Positions 37,401-46,700 of a DNA stretch of 64,000 nt are shown here, piece after piece. The stretch is from Lysobacter arenosi. GTDB lineage: Bacteria > Pseudomonadota > Gammaproteobacteria > Xanthomonadales > Xanthomonadaceae. The stretch is from the NCBI RefSeq assembly GCF_016613475.2, contig NZ_CP071517.1, positions 1,550,001 through 1,614,000 of the forward strand, written 5' to 3'. Positions within the stretch are counted from its first letter, which is position 1. The number at the start of each line of letters is the position of its first letter. A program made the position numbers and the translations under genes. The notes beneath the pieces were generated by a model that worked only from the letters and a program-made list of their open reading frames with translations, searched no databases and had not been told where the DNA came from.

Positions 37401-37647
37401 GACCGCTCAGGCCGCGTGCGTAGGCATACTCGGCGCGGATCGCTGCAAGCCCCCAGTCGGCCTTGAACTCTTCCGTGCGCCAGCTTGCGGGGTCGCCGGT
37501 GCGACCGGTTTCACGCCCTGCGCCTTGCGCGCTGGCGGTTGCGAGGCCACCGAAGAAGATGGCCCCAGCGATTGCCGTGGACAGGGCTGAGCGTGCGTGC
37601 GTTCTGCTTGCCTTCCCGGGGATCGTGCTGCTTGCCTTGTGACTCAT
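34423..37647 (-). CDS. S8 serine protease autotransporter (type Va)
   Basis: The 1074-residue protein has an extended signal peptide (about 1-40, FFGGLATASAQ). The subtilisin domain (about 60-445) has the triad Asp in TGIFDSGTGLEHPEF, His in YNSHGTHVGGTI and Ser in YSGTSMAAPHVTGSL. A beta-helical passenger (WGGEAWDDWRNDI ... GNGTLGDTVVEGTIAPGNSIGAL) and a C-terminal beta-barrel (about 790-1074) ending RYTLSF complete it. The start at 37647 follows AAGGAG; two upstream in-frame Met codons lack an SD. Relatives include NalP/SphB1-type proteases that shed surface proteins. The substrate is unknown. Confidence 0.93.
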   Translation of the reverse strand: MSHKASSTIPGKASRTHARSALSTAIAGAIFFGGLATASAQGAGRETGRTGDPASWRTEEFKADWGLAAIRAEYAYARGLSGRGVRTGIFDSGTGLEHPEFAGKDHRSLQIADTLADGSRCTNTTFLSGPGACFSSRGDEVAVDYVRFHDSVPERIREIIRNGNYVQPGFNYNSHGTHVGGTIVANRDGQGTHGVAFGADLTTARLFFNSARQWQPNPRGGYSVVDLPGVGPDVSAFADMYQQMNAQGVRAINHSWGFAFEPDTVELLDAYLTDPELASYWKVIADGSRARGLIQVWAAGNTDAATASPAESPFAGAHATLPRAFADIEPYWLSVVNVDRELVLSNRSNKCGFSMNWCLAAPGSDIQSTVYGGDQRTQGEVKTNPDGSISLEVRTRLPAFEYAQYSGTSMAAPHVTGSLALLIERFPYLNNAQVRDVLLTTTTDLGAPGVDDVYGWGLVNLEKAIDGRGQIRVDTNVVMNQRAGGIKVWGGEAWDDWRNDIGGSGRLTKSGVGWLRLSGKNTFGGLDVRQGVLELDSDNRLGKVEVNGGLFVLNGKLASTDLLVNSGVASVQGRVADGATRIAKGGSLHGNGTLGDTVVEGTIAPGNSIGALHIVGTYTQAPGSFYEAEIAAPSASDLIDVTGRANLLGGTVRVFNAPGRYLLGQRFNILTATDGVSGRFASIDASAISPFLKFGFNYGANSVNVDVARGLALATAARTRNQRSVAMSADVLPLNARLAQTLTQLFPHQAIQAFDSLSGELYPSVQSVLIEGSRHVRDAALVRARAGAGEFAPANGDAPSAAWIQVLGSGGTLHADGNAGEIDYNGSSTLLGYDFRFDNGFRVGVLGGLGRDDVQLPSRQSKGDINTRHVGLYAGQAWGGFGLRAGWGYAAHDVDGERTIAFPGVQDRTRADYDADTRQAYIEGGYRWAAGAWEWEPYGQFAQVRTSSDDVVERGGVAALAGQVEDSRVNLATLGLRFNLNLRAAEQKESWLSLRGGLGRRHASGDLSSTASLAWQGGGAFDVLGTPLAENANLAEVGLGARVSRNGLVELSYSGQFADESRDHGMNARYTLSF

Positions 37648-37935
37648 GTCTTGACGCTCCTTGTTTGACATGGATGAACCTGACGAAGACGTCAATGACG
37701 TTCGCCACGCTCACGGTTCTGCATTGCTCCACGGCAAAATGAGTATGCGAACCATCCAAGGTTCCCCCTTGCGCGGCAGGCCGCCCCATTCCCCGCTGTT
37801 CAACCCGGCCGAGTTCCAGCCCCTTGCTGACGCGACTAGATGATCAGTTCGGCGCCATGTCGGAAAATAAGAATCATCTGAAACACACAAATCGCCTGAG
37901 CGCGGTCGCACGAGTGCAGGTGGTGCAGCGCGCGC

Positions 37936-37962
37936 AAAAAAAAGGCCGCAAGTCAGCGGCCT
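37936..37962 (-). terminator. Rho-independent terminator with no upstream protein gene
   Basis: On the minus strand AGGCCGC-TGACTT-GCGGCCT is followed by an uninterrupted T run. The nearest upstream protein-coding stop on this strand is that of the TonB receptor at 38815, about 850 bases away. Confidence 0.85.
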
Positions 37963-38345
37963 GGCTCAGTCGGGAACGTGAGCTGGCGGCGCGCTAGATT
38001 CATGCGCCCACGCGCGATCCTACCGCCGGGACGGTCAGCAGGATTCGTTAGGCAGGTGCAATAAAGAGTCTGGAGAAGCCGATCCGTCGACTTCCCCAGA
38101 CATGCCGGACGCAGGGGGGGAGCCCCCGGCACTGACCGGCGTGGGTCCGTGGTAACCCACCCGGCTACGCACCCTCCTGGCGCGCAACTACTTAGTTCGT
38201 ACTGCTGCTTTGGTGCGACTTGCAGGCAGAGCTTGCCGACGACATGCGCGATCCGCGCGCACGAATGCCTGTCGAAAACCTGACAGCCGATGCTGAGTCG
38301 GAGTCCCCAATCACACAGAATTCGCGGACGCCTCATCTGACCACT
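37936..38345 (-). ncRNA. Candidate structured small RNA with GGA-loop hairpins
   Basis: This gene-free stretch ends, on the minus strand, in a textbook terminator (AGGCCGC-TGACTT-GCGGCCT, then T7) although no convincing ORF precedes it. Upstream are hairpins with GGA in or at the loop: TGCGCG-CGGAT-CGCGCA (38261-38245), GTGGGT-TACCACGG-ACCCAC (38160-38141), a 10-bp stem TCTGGGGAAG/CTTCTCCAGA whose 12-base loop contains ACGGAT (38100-38069), and GCG-GTAGGAT-CGC (38026-38014). Loop GGA motifs are what CsrA/RsmA binds, so a CsrB/RsmZ-like sponge is one reading. The 5' end and promoter were not located. tmRNA, RNase P, 4.5S and c-di-GMP motifs were not found. Confidence 0.4.
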
Positions 38346-38490
38346 ACGATCGTGGGTCGTATATGAGAATCGTCTTAAACCACAGGCGAAATGCGACGAG
38401 TGCAGCGAGCATTGAATTTGCTGCGGCCGCGACGAACGCGCGGCGCACTCGTGGCCGAAGACTAAGGGGAAAAGGAGGCGCGGATGAAAC

Positions 38491-38527
38491 TGGCGCCATC
38501 CTTGGCACCCCATGCTTCATCCAGAAG
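38491..38527. repeat. Double-hairpin repeat, copy 1
   Basis: First of three copies of a 37-38-base unit made of GCGCCATCC(T/A)TGGC(G/A)C followed by GCTTCATCC(A/G)GAAG. In this copy the first hairpin is slightly degraded (TGGCACC). Confidence 0.7.
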
Positions 38528-38591
38528 ACTGCAGGTACGGCCTTCGCGATCCGCGGGGGAAGGCGCGCGGAGCCTGGCCGTCTCAATTGGA

Positions 38592-38628
38592 TTGCGCCAT
38601 CCATGGCGCGTGATGCTTCATCCGGAAG
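38592..38628. repeat. Double-hairpin repeat, copy 2
   Basis: GCGCCATCCATGGCGC is a full palindrome, then GTGATGCTTC-ATCC-GGAAG forms the second hairpin. It starts 101 bases after copy 1 in the same orientation. Confidence 0.75.
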
Positions 38629-38685
38629 CCGTTACCACCAGTAAAGCCCGCGGGGCAGCGCGAACGTTGTCGAAGCGGTGAATAG

Positions 38686-38723
38686 GTGCGCCATCCTTGG
38701 CGCGTGAGCCTTCCTTTCGGAAG
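38686..38723. repeat. Double-hairpin repeat, copy 3
   Basis: GCGCCATCCTTGGCGC, then GTGAGCCTTCC-TTTC-GGAAGG: the second stem differs in sequence from copy 2 (CCTTCC against GCTTC) but still pairs, a compensated change. It starts 94 bases after copy 2 and ends about 90 bases beyond the TonB receptor stop. Confidence 0.75.
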
Positions 38724-38814
38724 GTCATGGCCAGTAACGCAGGCGACGCCCCACCCCCCTACCCGGCTTGGCAGTTTTATTTGCACGAAGGCACCGCGCC
38801 CGCTTCGCCGGACC

Positions 38815-41652
38815 CTAGAACCGGTACGCGGCGCTCAGCAGGTAATAGCGACCACGCGGGTCGTCGTAGGCGATGTCGTAGCCAAGCTTGTCGGCTTCGT
38901 AGTTGACCGGCTGGTGGTCGGCGAGGTTGTTGATGTTGAGCGAGAACCGCCAGCTGGGAAGCCCGACATAGGCCAGGTAGAGGTCGGCCGTGGTCCATGC
39001 GGGCGTGCGGCATTTGCGCACGCTGGCATTGAGCTCCGGGCAGGGTTCGCCCGGCGCGGCGACGTCCGACGGCCCAAGCTCGTGGATGTTCAGTGCCGCG
39101 ATCCAGTCGCCGACCGTCCACTCCGCGCCGGCCAGCACCGAGCGTTGCGGCGTGCCGTGGCCGGCGTAGTCGAGCTCCGGGCTGGCGGCATTGGCCTGGC
39201 GCCGCAGATGGTCCAAGTAACTCGCCGCCAGGCGCAGCACGAAACTGCCGTGCTGGTCGGTGGCGATGCGGTATTCGGACTGGAACTCCCAGCCGTCCAC
39301 TTCGGTGCGCCCGACGTTGGTGAAGTAGTCATTGATCGCATACAACCCGCCCTGCTCGTCGCGCACCAGCGCCTCGGCGAAGGCCGACGGATTGGCCAGC
39401 GCGTTCGTGCTGAGGATTTCGTTGCGGCGCAGGATGCGGAAGCGGTCGAGGCTGACGTCGAAGTTGGCCGTCGGCGCCCACACCATGCCGAGGATGTAGC
39501 TGCGCGAGGTTTCCGGCTGCAGGTCCGGATTCTCCCTGCCGCCAAGCGAGACCAGGCAATAGGTGACGCCATCGTCGGCCTGGATCGGCACCTGGCACGG
39601 CGCCAGGGCGTCGGTCATTTCGACGATATCGACCGAATCGGAGGCCGTCGGGCGGCGCAGCTCGAACAATGTCGGGGCGCGATAGCCGGAGGCGGCGGTG
39701 CCGCGCAATGTCAGCGACGGCGACAGCTTCCACTTCAGGCCGAGCATCGGCGAGGACCTGCTGTCATAGCCCTGGCGGTGATCGAGCCGCCATGCCAGGT
39801 CGGCATTGAGCCAGGTCGTCACCGGCATGCTCAGTTCGGCATAGAGGGCCGAGCTGTAGCGATGCTCGTCGATGGCGATCTTCTGCGCGCCGAGGGCGAT
39901 ATCGCCGGCGATCATCAGCGGATCGGGACGATTGTCCAGCGCATCGCGATTCCATTCCATGCCGACCGCGGCCTGGGTCTGGCCGCCCGGCAACGAGAAC
40001 CAGGGCCCGTTGGCACTGAAGGCGAACTGGTCGAACTGCGCATCGCCCTGCACCTTCACCCGCGGCGACAGATCTTCCAGCAGCGCCGGCGGATTGCCGG
40101 GGCCGTTGAACCGGTAGCTCACGTCATCGATCGCACGTTCAAGGACGCTGTTGCTGACCAGTCCGTCAATGGAGTTGTCGACATCGTTGCGGTGATGGGC
40201 GAGATCCAGCCGCCACTGCCACTCGCCGCGATAGCCGTCCAGGCCCAGGGTGAGGTCACCGCTGCGCGCGGTGCTGCGACTGCGCACCGGTCCAATGTCG
40301 AAGAAGGCGTAATTGAGGACGGTGGCATTTCCCTGGAACCAGTCGTCGGGGTGATCGAAAGGCAGGAAGACGGCGGCATGGAACGGTGCTCCCTGCAGCC
40401 GCTGCTGGACCTGGCTCAGGCGCAACGAAGCGCTGAATTCGACGCTGTCGCTCAGCGGCTGCCGGATCTGTCCATAGACCGCGGTGCTCTCCAGCTCCGG
40501 TTGCAGCGTCACGTAACGCGGCTTGTCGAGATAGCACTCGCCGGCGTCGTCACGGATCCGGTCCGGACAGGCCCAGTGCTCCAGGCCTTCGGCGCTGAAG
40601 TAGGCCAGCGGGACGCGCTGGTCGCGCAGGCCCAGGCGGCGCAGGTCGGCGCTTCGCCACGCGCGGTCCTCGCCAAGGAGCGCGTCGCGGTGCAGGTAGT
40701 CGGCGCTGATCGACCAGTTGCCGCCGTCATCGGCGACCTGGCCATAGTTGAAGGAGAACCGCCGCTGCTCGGCATCGCCGCGCTCGGACAATCCATAGCG
40801 GGCCACCGCTTCGCCGCCCACCTGCCCCTTGCGCAGGATGATGTTGACCACGCCCGCCATTGCGTCGGCACCGTAAATGGCCGAGGCACCGCCGCGGATG
40901 ATCTCGATGCGATCGATCATGCTCAATGGAATGCCGTTGAGATCGGTCAGTCCGCCCAGGTCGGCCGACGCCAACCCGTAGTTGGCCATGCGGCGACCGT
41001 CGAGCAGGAACAAGGTCGCGCGCGGTCCCAGGCCGTACAGGCTGGTCGTTGCCGCGGCGGCGAATGGTTGCTGCGACTGGAATCCGCCGTCGGTGGCGAC
41101 GTCGACCGGATGGTGACTGACCATGCCGGGCTGGTAGCTCAGCAACTCGAACAGTGTCTGGTAGCCGCTGGACTCGATCTGGGCGCGGGTGATGCGGGTC
41201 AGTGGCACTGCTGTGACCACGTCCAGGCTCGAGCGCGGAATGTGCGTGCCGGTGACCTGCACCGTATCCAGCTCGGTGGGCGTATCACCTCGGGCCGGCT
41301 GCGCCCCGGACGCAACGCTCGTCGACCCACCTTCCGCTTCGATGAGGAAGGTGTTGGCATTGACCTGCACCGCGCGCAGTCCGCTGCCCTGCAACAGCAG
41401 GTCCAGCGCCCGTTGCGGCGGCATGCGTACCTGCAGACCGGGGGCGCGCCGGCCTTCGACCAGTCCGGGGGCGTAGAGGATCTGGGTGTGGCTCTGCGTC
41501 GCCAGCGCCTGCAGCGCGCGGTCGAGCTTGCCAGCCGGGACAACCAGGCGCACTGGCGCTGCAACCTCTTCGGCCGCGTAGCAGACAGCCGCCAGGCAGC
41601 TCCATGACAGTGCGCCGGCGATGGCAAGGGTGAAACAGTACGACCTGGCCAT
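38815..41652 (-). CDS. TonB-dependent outer-membrane receptor with STN signalling domain
   Basis: The 945-residue protein has a signal peptide (LSWSCLAAVCYA-AEE) and a secretin/TonB short N-terminal (STN) domain, VPAGKLDRALQALATQSHTQILY to LIEAE (about 35-105), that contacts a FecR anti-sigma. A TonB box-like TELDTVQVTGTHI, a plug (LFELLSYQPGMV ... DRIEIIRGGASAIYGADAMAGVVNIILRKG) and a barrel ending YYLLSAAYRF follow. It is the last gene of a sigma-fecR-receptor set, so its ligand probably induces its own synthesis. The ligand is unknown (iron-siderophore or another substrate). Confidence 0.92.
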   Translation of the reverse strand: MARSYCFTLAIAGALSWSCLAAVCYAAEEVAAPVRLVVPAGKLDRALQALATQSHTQILYAPGLVEGRRAPGLQVRMPPQRALDLLLQGSGLRAVQVNANTFLIEAEGGSTSVASGAQPARGDTPTELDTVQVTGTHIPRSSLDVVTAVPLTRITRAQIESSGYQTLFELLSYQPGMVSHHPVDVATDGGFQSQQPFAAAATTSLYGLGPRATLFLLDGRRMANYGLASADLGGLTDLNGIPLSMIDRIEIIRGGASAIYGADAMAGVVNIILRKGQVGGEAVARYGLSERGDAEQRRFSFNYGQVADDGGNWSISADYLHRDALLGEDRAWRSADLRRLGLRDQRVPLAYFSAEGLEHWACPDRIRDDAGECYLDKPRYVTLQPELESTAVYGQIRQPLSDSVEFSASLRLSQVQQRLQGAPFHAAVFLPFDHPDDWFQGNATVLNYAFFDIGPVRSRSTARSGDLTLGLDGYRGEWQWRLDLAHHRNDVDNSIDGLVSNSVLERAIDDVSYRFNGPGNPPALLEDLSPRVKVQGDAQFDQFAFSANGPWFSLPGGQTQAAVGMEWNRDALDNRPDPLMIAGDIALGAQKIAIDEHRYSSALYAELSMPVTTWLNADLAWRLDHRQGYDSRSSPMLGLKWKLSPSLTLRGTAASGYRAPTLFELRRPTASDSVDIVEMTDALAPCQVPIQADDGVTYCLVSLGGRENPDLQPETSRSYILGMVWAPTANFDVSLDRFRILRRNEILSTNALANPSAFAEALVRDEQGGLYAINDYFTNVGRTEVDGWEFQSEYRIATDQHGSFVLRLAASYLDHLRRQANAASPELDYAGHGTPQRSVLAGAEWTVGDWIAALNIHELGPSDVAAPGEPCPELNASVRKCRTPAWTTADLYLAYVGLPSWRFSLNINNLADHQPVNYEADKLGYDIAYDDPRGRYYLLSAAYRF

Positions 41653-41777
41653 TCGTCCGGTGAACGGGCTGCCCTGTGGCGCACATTACGGGAGCCTGAC
41701 GGGGGTGGCAATGCGCTCGCCCGGGCGCTTGCGCCCCGCTCGGCGATGGCGTGGGCAGCGGTTCCGGCGCCCGGCGA

Positions 41778-42788
41778 TTACTGCGCCGGACGGGAGAGCA
41801 CGATCTCTTCAGCGCCCTCGCGCTGCGCCCGCAGCGACCAGCCGCGTTCCAGTGCCGCCACCAGCGCTTCCTGGTCGCCGGCATGGAACACGCCGCTGAC
41901 CTGCAACGAGCCCAGTGCCGGGTCGCCGAGTCGCAGCTGCACCTGCGAATAGCGGTTCATCTCGACCAGCAATTCGTCGAGGCGCCGCTGGCGGAACACC
42001 AGGTCGCCCTGCGGCCAGGCATGTGCCGCCGCCAGGTCGAGCGGTTGCTTGCTGCCGATGGCGCCGTTGCCATCGATGCTGATCTGTTCGCCAGGCGCCA
42101 GCTCGCTGCGGCGAACATCGGCGCCGGACCCGACCGAGACGTCGACTCGTCCTTCGAGCAGGCCGACGTTGACCTGCCCGTCGATCCGGCTGACCTGGAA
42201 CGTCGTGCCGATGTCGCGCACGGTGCCGGGCCCGGCCTTGACCAGGAACGGTCGATCCGGGTCGGCGGCGACCACGAACTGGGCGCGACCGCGCTCGAGT
42301 TCGACCAGTCGCTGGCGGCCATCGAAACGGGTGGTGATTTCCGAACCCGTGTCCAGGCGCAGCACGGTGCCGTCGAACAGGGTGATCTGGCGCTGCTCGC
42401 CCTGGGCCGTCACGAACTGCTGGACGACGGCCTTCTCTGCCGGGCGCGGCCACAGGGTGGCGGTGGCCACCGCGATGACAAGGGCTGCCGCAGCCGCGGC
42501 CGGGAGCCACGACTTCCAGTTGCCCCGCGCTTGCGCAGGCTTACGCCGGGCCGCTTGCGCGGCCGCACGCAGCAGGTCGTCCGAGCCAAGCCCCGCCGCC
42601 AGCGCATGGGTCCGCTCGGCCTCGAGGTAGGCGCTGATGTTGTCGGGCGACTGCGCCAGCCAGTCCTCGAATGCGGCACGCTCGTGCGGTTCGCATTCGG
42701 GCGACATGAGCCGCGCCAGCCAGGCTTCTGCCTGGCTTACACCGGTGTCATGCCGGCCGGTGTCATGGTCGAACATCCCTGTACTCAT
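41778..42788 (-). CDS. fecR: FecR-family anti-sigma/sigma regulator
   Basis: The 336-residue protein has an N-terminal cytoplasmic DUF4880-type domain (AEAWLARLMSPECEPHERAAFEDWLAQ), one TM helix (AAAAAALVIAVATATLW, about 108-125) and a periplasmic FecR domain (GEQRQITLFDGTVLRLDTGSEI, FLVKAGPGTVRDIGTTFQVSR). It passes the signal from the STN domain of the receptor to the ECF sigma factor. Its ATG overlaps the sigma stop by ATGA, fixing the start at 42788. An upstream in-frame extension lies inside the sigma gene and is rejected. Confidence 0.92.
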   Translation of the reverse strand: MSTGMFDHDTGRHDTGVSQAEAWLARLMSPECEPHERAAFEDWLAQSPDNISAYLEAERTHALAAGLGSDDLLRAAAQAARRKPAQARGNWKSWLPAAAAAALVIAVATATLWPRPAEKAVVQQFVTAQGEQRQITLFDGTVLRLDTGSEITTRFDGRQRLVELERGRAQFVVAADPDRPFLVKAGPGTVRDIGTTFQVSRIDGQVNVGLLEGRVDVSVGSGADVRRSELAPGEQISIDGNGAIGSKQPLDLAAAHAWPQGDLVFRQRRLDELLVEMNRYSQVQLRLGDPALGSLQVSGVFHAGDQEALVAALERGWSLRAQREGAEEIVLSRPAQ

Positions 42789-43372
42789 GATTGGTCCTCG
42801 CGGCTGATACCGCTTTGCTTCAGCTTCAGCCGCAACAATCCCAGCGCCTTGCCAATGTGCTTTTCCACGGCCTTCACCGAAATTCCGCAATGGCTTGCGA
42901 TCTGGCTGTAGCTCATGCCTTCGATCCGGTTGAGCAGGTAGACCTGGCGGCAGCGCTCGGGCATCTGCAGGATCGCCGCACGTACCAGCGCCAACTCCTG
43001 CTCGTGGCCGATGCGCTGGTCGTGGCTGGGCTCCGACGACGCCAAGCCAAGGAAATCCTGGTCGAGGCTGACATGCGCCGAAGCCTGCCGCGTCGAGTCG
43101 CGGCGGCCGCGGTCGTTGAGCACGTTCAGGGCGATGCGGTACATCAGCGGACGCAACTGGTCTGCCGGCTGGGAGCGGTAGCGCATCAGCCGGACCATCG
43201 CCTCCTGCGCGATGTCCTTGGCGTCCTCATCACCGGCGCGTCGCGCCAGGAACGCAATCAATGGCGCCTGGTGTTCGCGCAGGAACTGATCGAAGCCGTC
43301 GCCATCCGCTGCTGGCGCAGAGGTGACGGGTTCGTCTTCTCGCGGTGGGGACGGCAGCATCGCCTCGGCCAT
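42785..43372 (-). CDS. FecI-like ECF sigma factor
   Basis: The roughly 195-residue group IV sigma-70 factor has sigma2 (HQAPLIAFLARRAGDEDAKD, IAQEAMVRLMRYRSQPADQL) and sigma4 (ILQMPERCRQVYLLNRIEGM, YSQIASHCGISVKAVEKHIG). It should direct transcription of the receptor and possibly its own operon. The start is uncertain: Met at 43372 (MAEAMLPSPP) gives a normal N-terminus but no strong SD; 43399 or 43357 are alternatives, and the ORF stays open to 43639. Between it and the Oar receptor terminator (43373-43692) no other gene or clear promoter was seen. Confidence 0.85.
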   Translation of the reverse strand: MAEAMLPSPPREDEPVTSAPAADGDGFDQFLREHQAPLIAFLARRAGDEDAKDIAQEAMVRLMRYRSQPADQLRPLMYRIALNVLNDRGRRDSTRQASAHVSLDQDFLGLASSEPSHDQRIGHEQELALVRAAILQMPERCRQVYLLNRIEGMSYSQIASHCGISVKAVEKHIGKALGLLRLKLKQSGISREDQS

Positions 43373-43692
43373 CGCGTCGCTCACCCCGCCACGCGGCATG
43401 CGCCACCGCGACGGCAGCGGTTCCGGTTCGAAGCGGAAGTGGGGCGAACGCTCATACGCATGACAGGGATGGCCGGCTCCAGTGCGGCCGGGGCGGCCGC
43501 GAACGCGCAATTTGTAGCATGCGCCCGGCCGAACCGGCACGGCCGCCCGCGACGCGGTAGTGCCCGTCCCTGGTGCGGCTGGCGTCGACAGTGGCATTCC
43601 CATGCCCCCAACAACGCAGCGGCCGCGGCGACACCCCACCCGGCCCGCATGCGATCGTTCAGTTCCCGACCGTGATCACGGAATGGCCGCCC

Positions 43693-43722
43693 CAAAAAGC
43701 GCGGCCGCCCGGAGGCGGCCGC
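43693..43722 (-). terminator. Rho-independent terminator after the Oar-like receptor
   Basis: On the minus strand GCGGCCGCC-TCCG-GGCGGCCGC is followed by GCTTTTTGG, 25 bases past the receptor stop. It separates the receptor from the sigma/fecR/receptor unit. Confidence 0.85.
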
Positions 43723-43746
43723 GAACCAACCGTCAGCAGCGGGTGC

Positions 43747-46700
43747 TTACCAGTTGTACTGAACCATGAAGCGCACCGCGCGCGGCGCCTGGTAGACCGT
43801 CGGCGTCAGGTAGGTGATGCCCATCAACGGATTGCCCGTGCTGTCTTCGCCCGCCTCGTCCACCGCCAATGCCTTCTGCCGATTGAACACGTTGAACACG
43901 TCCATCTTGAAGGCCAGGCGGCCTTCGGCGAACGACGGACGATAGGCAACGTTCAGATCGAGGTTGAAGATGTCGTCGGTGCGGCCAGCCGAACCACGAC
44001 GGACGATCGTCGTGCCGTTGCTGCCCGTGTCCGGATCAACCGGACCGGCGTCGCACGAGAAGTAGCTGTTGAGGTAACCGACCGGGTCATCCCCGTAGAC
44101 ACCGAAACAGTTGATCGGACGACCGCTCTGGTAGAGGAAGTTGGCACCGGTCGACCACTGCTCGTTGAACTCGTAGTTGCCGAACAGCTTCAACGTGTGG
44201 CGACGATCGTTGGGCAGATAACCATCGGCGCCGACCATCAGTTCCGGATAGTCGAAGTCCTGGGTGACGCCGGTGTCGTCCTGGCCGATGTCCGACTTCA
44301 CGCCGCCTTCGGCATTGCCCTTGTTCTTCGACCAGGTGTAGGAACCCTGCAGGAAGAACTTGTCGGTGATCTGGCCTTCGGCGAAGAACTCCACCGCCGT
44401 GTAGGTGCGCTTGGACTTCGGACCCAGCTGGTTGGCCGGGATCACCACGTGCTCCAGCGTGCCATCGGCATCGATGTCGATGTCGACATCCAGGTCGCGG
44501 CCCGGGTTGTAGATGTGGCAGTAGGCAAAGGCCGGATTGTAGGAATCGATCGCGTAGCCGTTGTCGTCGGCCCACTGCTCGAACACGCGGTAATCGCACT
44601 GGTCGTCGATCGAACGCTTCAGGTCGCGGTAGATCGCACGCACACCACCGGAGAAGTTGTCGGTGATCGCCTTCTGGAAGCCGAGGATGTACTCGTCCTG
44701 GTACTGCGGATCGAGGTTCTTGGAAGCGATCGTGCGCGGGTCCTTGCCGATGCCGAACTCGTTGTTGAGGTAGCTCAGCGCGCTGGCCTCGGTCAGGCCG
44801 GTGGGCGCACCGGTGACGGGATCAACGCCGGTGTAGTCGAAGTACTGCTGGCTGTACAGCGACGGGCTGGAACCGCGCACGGCCACGTTTGCCGCGATCG
44901 GCAGTGCATAGCGACCGGCGTTACCGAAGATCTTCAGCGTCGAATCGCCGTTGACGTCCCACGAGAAGCCAAGGCGCGGACCGAACTGGTTGTCCTGCTT
45001 GACGTAGGTCTGGCCTTCGCCGTTCTTGTTCTCGAAGCTGTCCCAGCGCAGGCCGATGTAGGCGTTGAAGCTGTCGGTGATGCTCCAGGTGTCCTCGATG
45101 TAGAACGCCTCGGAATCGACCTCGACATCCGCACCGGTCTGGAACACGCGGCGACGGACCTGGTCGCGGCCCTGGCGCACGACGTAACGCCATGCCACGC
45201 CGCCTTCGCTCGCCTCGCCGTCGCGCGACTTGAACGTGTCGCTGTCGTAGCCGGCGCGCAGCAGGTGCGAACCGAGCTGCCATTCGGCGTCGATGCGGAA
45301 CTGGTCGCGCTCGTCCTGGGCGTCGGTCAGGCCGAGGTTCTGGCCGAGGAAGCTGCACGAACTGGTGATGGCCGGGATGATGCCGGCGACCGCGTCCGGG
45401 CGGCCATCGCTGACCACCGGGCAACCGGCGGCGCCGATGATGCCGGCGGCATTGTCCGGGCTGACCACGCCGTCATAGACCAGGCGTTCGCCGGCGGCGT
45501 TGATGCCGTAGTTGCTGCGCTTGTACTCACCGGTGCCGTACAGGGCGCTGAGCGTGAAGGTGTCGGTCAGGTAGCCGGTGTACTTCATGACGTAGTTGTT
45601 GCCGCCGGTCTCGTCATGGACCGTGCCCAGGTAGTTCTGGCGCTGGCTGATGCCCTGCGGGTTGGAGAAGACGTCGCGCTCGGTTTCGCGCTTGTCGGAG
45701 AAGCCGGTGAACTCGAGCAGGTTGGCGTCGTTGATGTTCCAGTCGAGCTTGACCAGCCAGTTGGGGTTCTTGGCGGTCTCGCTGTCGTTGAGCACGCTGA
45801 GGTTGTCGCCGTAGCGGCGCGAGCCGCTCTCGCGGCCGTACTGCAACAGGGCGTAGCCGAACAGCGTGTCCTTGACCAGCGCGCCGCTGGCCCACACCGA
45901 GGCGATGGTTTCGGTCGGATCCTTGTCCCTGGAGTTGTCGGAGATCAGCTGGCCGTCGGGCGAGTAGATGTCGCGCTCGGTGGCACGCAGGCTGCTGGCG
46001 GTATAGAAGATGTTGCCACCGGCGTGGAACTCGTTGGTACCGCGCTTGGTGACCAGGTTGACCACGCCGCCCAGGGCGCGACCGAACTCGGCGCCGTAGC
46101 CGCCGGTCTTGATCTGCTGTTCGCCGATTGCCTCGAACGGGATGTTGGCGAAGTTCAGGCCCTTGAACGAGTTGGTGATGTTGAAGCCGTTTACGAAGTA
46201 CGCGTTCTCGGCCACCGAGGCGCCGCCGAACGAGGCCAGGTTTCCGAATGCCGCATCACCCTTGACCGTGCCCGGCGCGAGCAGCGCAACGCTGGTCACG
46301 TCGCGCGGCACCGGGATCTTCGCGATCTGCTCGGCGGTCAGGATCGTGGTCGACTCCACCGACGAGACGTCGATCGGATTGACCAGTGCGGCGGTGACCT
46401 GGATCGTTTCCAGGTTGGTGGCGCCACCGGCCGGTGCCGCGGCGAAGTTGACGGAAGTGCCGGTACCGACGTTGACGGTCACGTTCTCGCGGACCGAGCT
46501 GGTGCCGTCGGCGCGTTGCAGGGTGATGCGATAGCTGCCGGTCGGCAGCGCCGATGCGCGGTACTGGCCGTCGCTGCCGACGGAAATGCTGCGCTTGAAG
46601 CCGGTTGCCGGATTCTCCACCAGCACCGTGTCGCCTGCGCTCGCCTGGCCGAACACGGCACCGGCGGTATTGGACTGCGCTTGCACGGTCGACGCGAAAC

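Noticed and set aside
37936..38345. tmRNA, RNase P RNA, 4.5S RNA or c-di-GMP riboswitch
   Set aside because: The conserved cores of these RNAs were searched for by eye on the minus strand and not found.
37953..38513. 186-codon minus-strand ORF in the gene-free region
   Set aside because: It has no recognisable domain, no SD, an unusual Cys/Arg/Pro composition, and it runs into the terminator stem. The stretch reads better as structured RNA.
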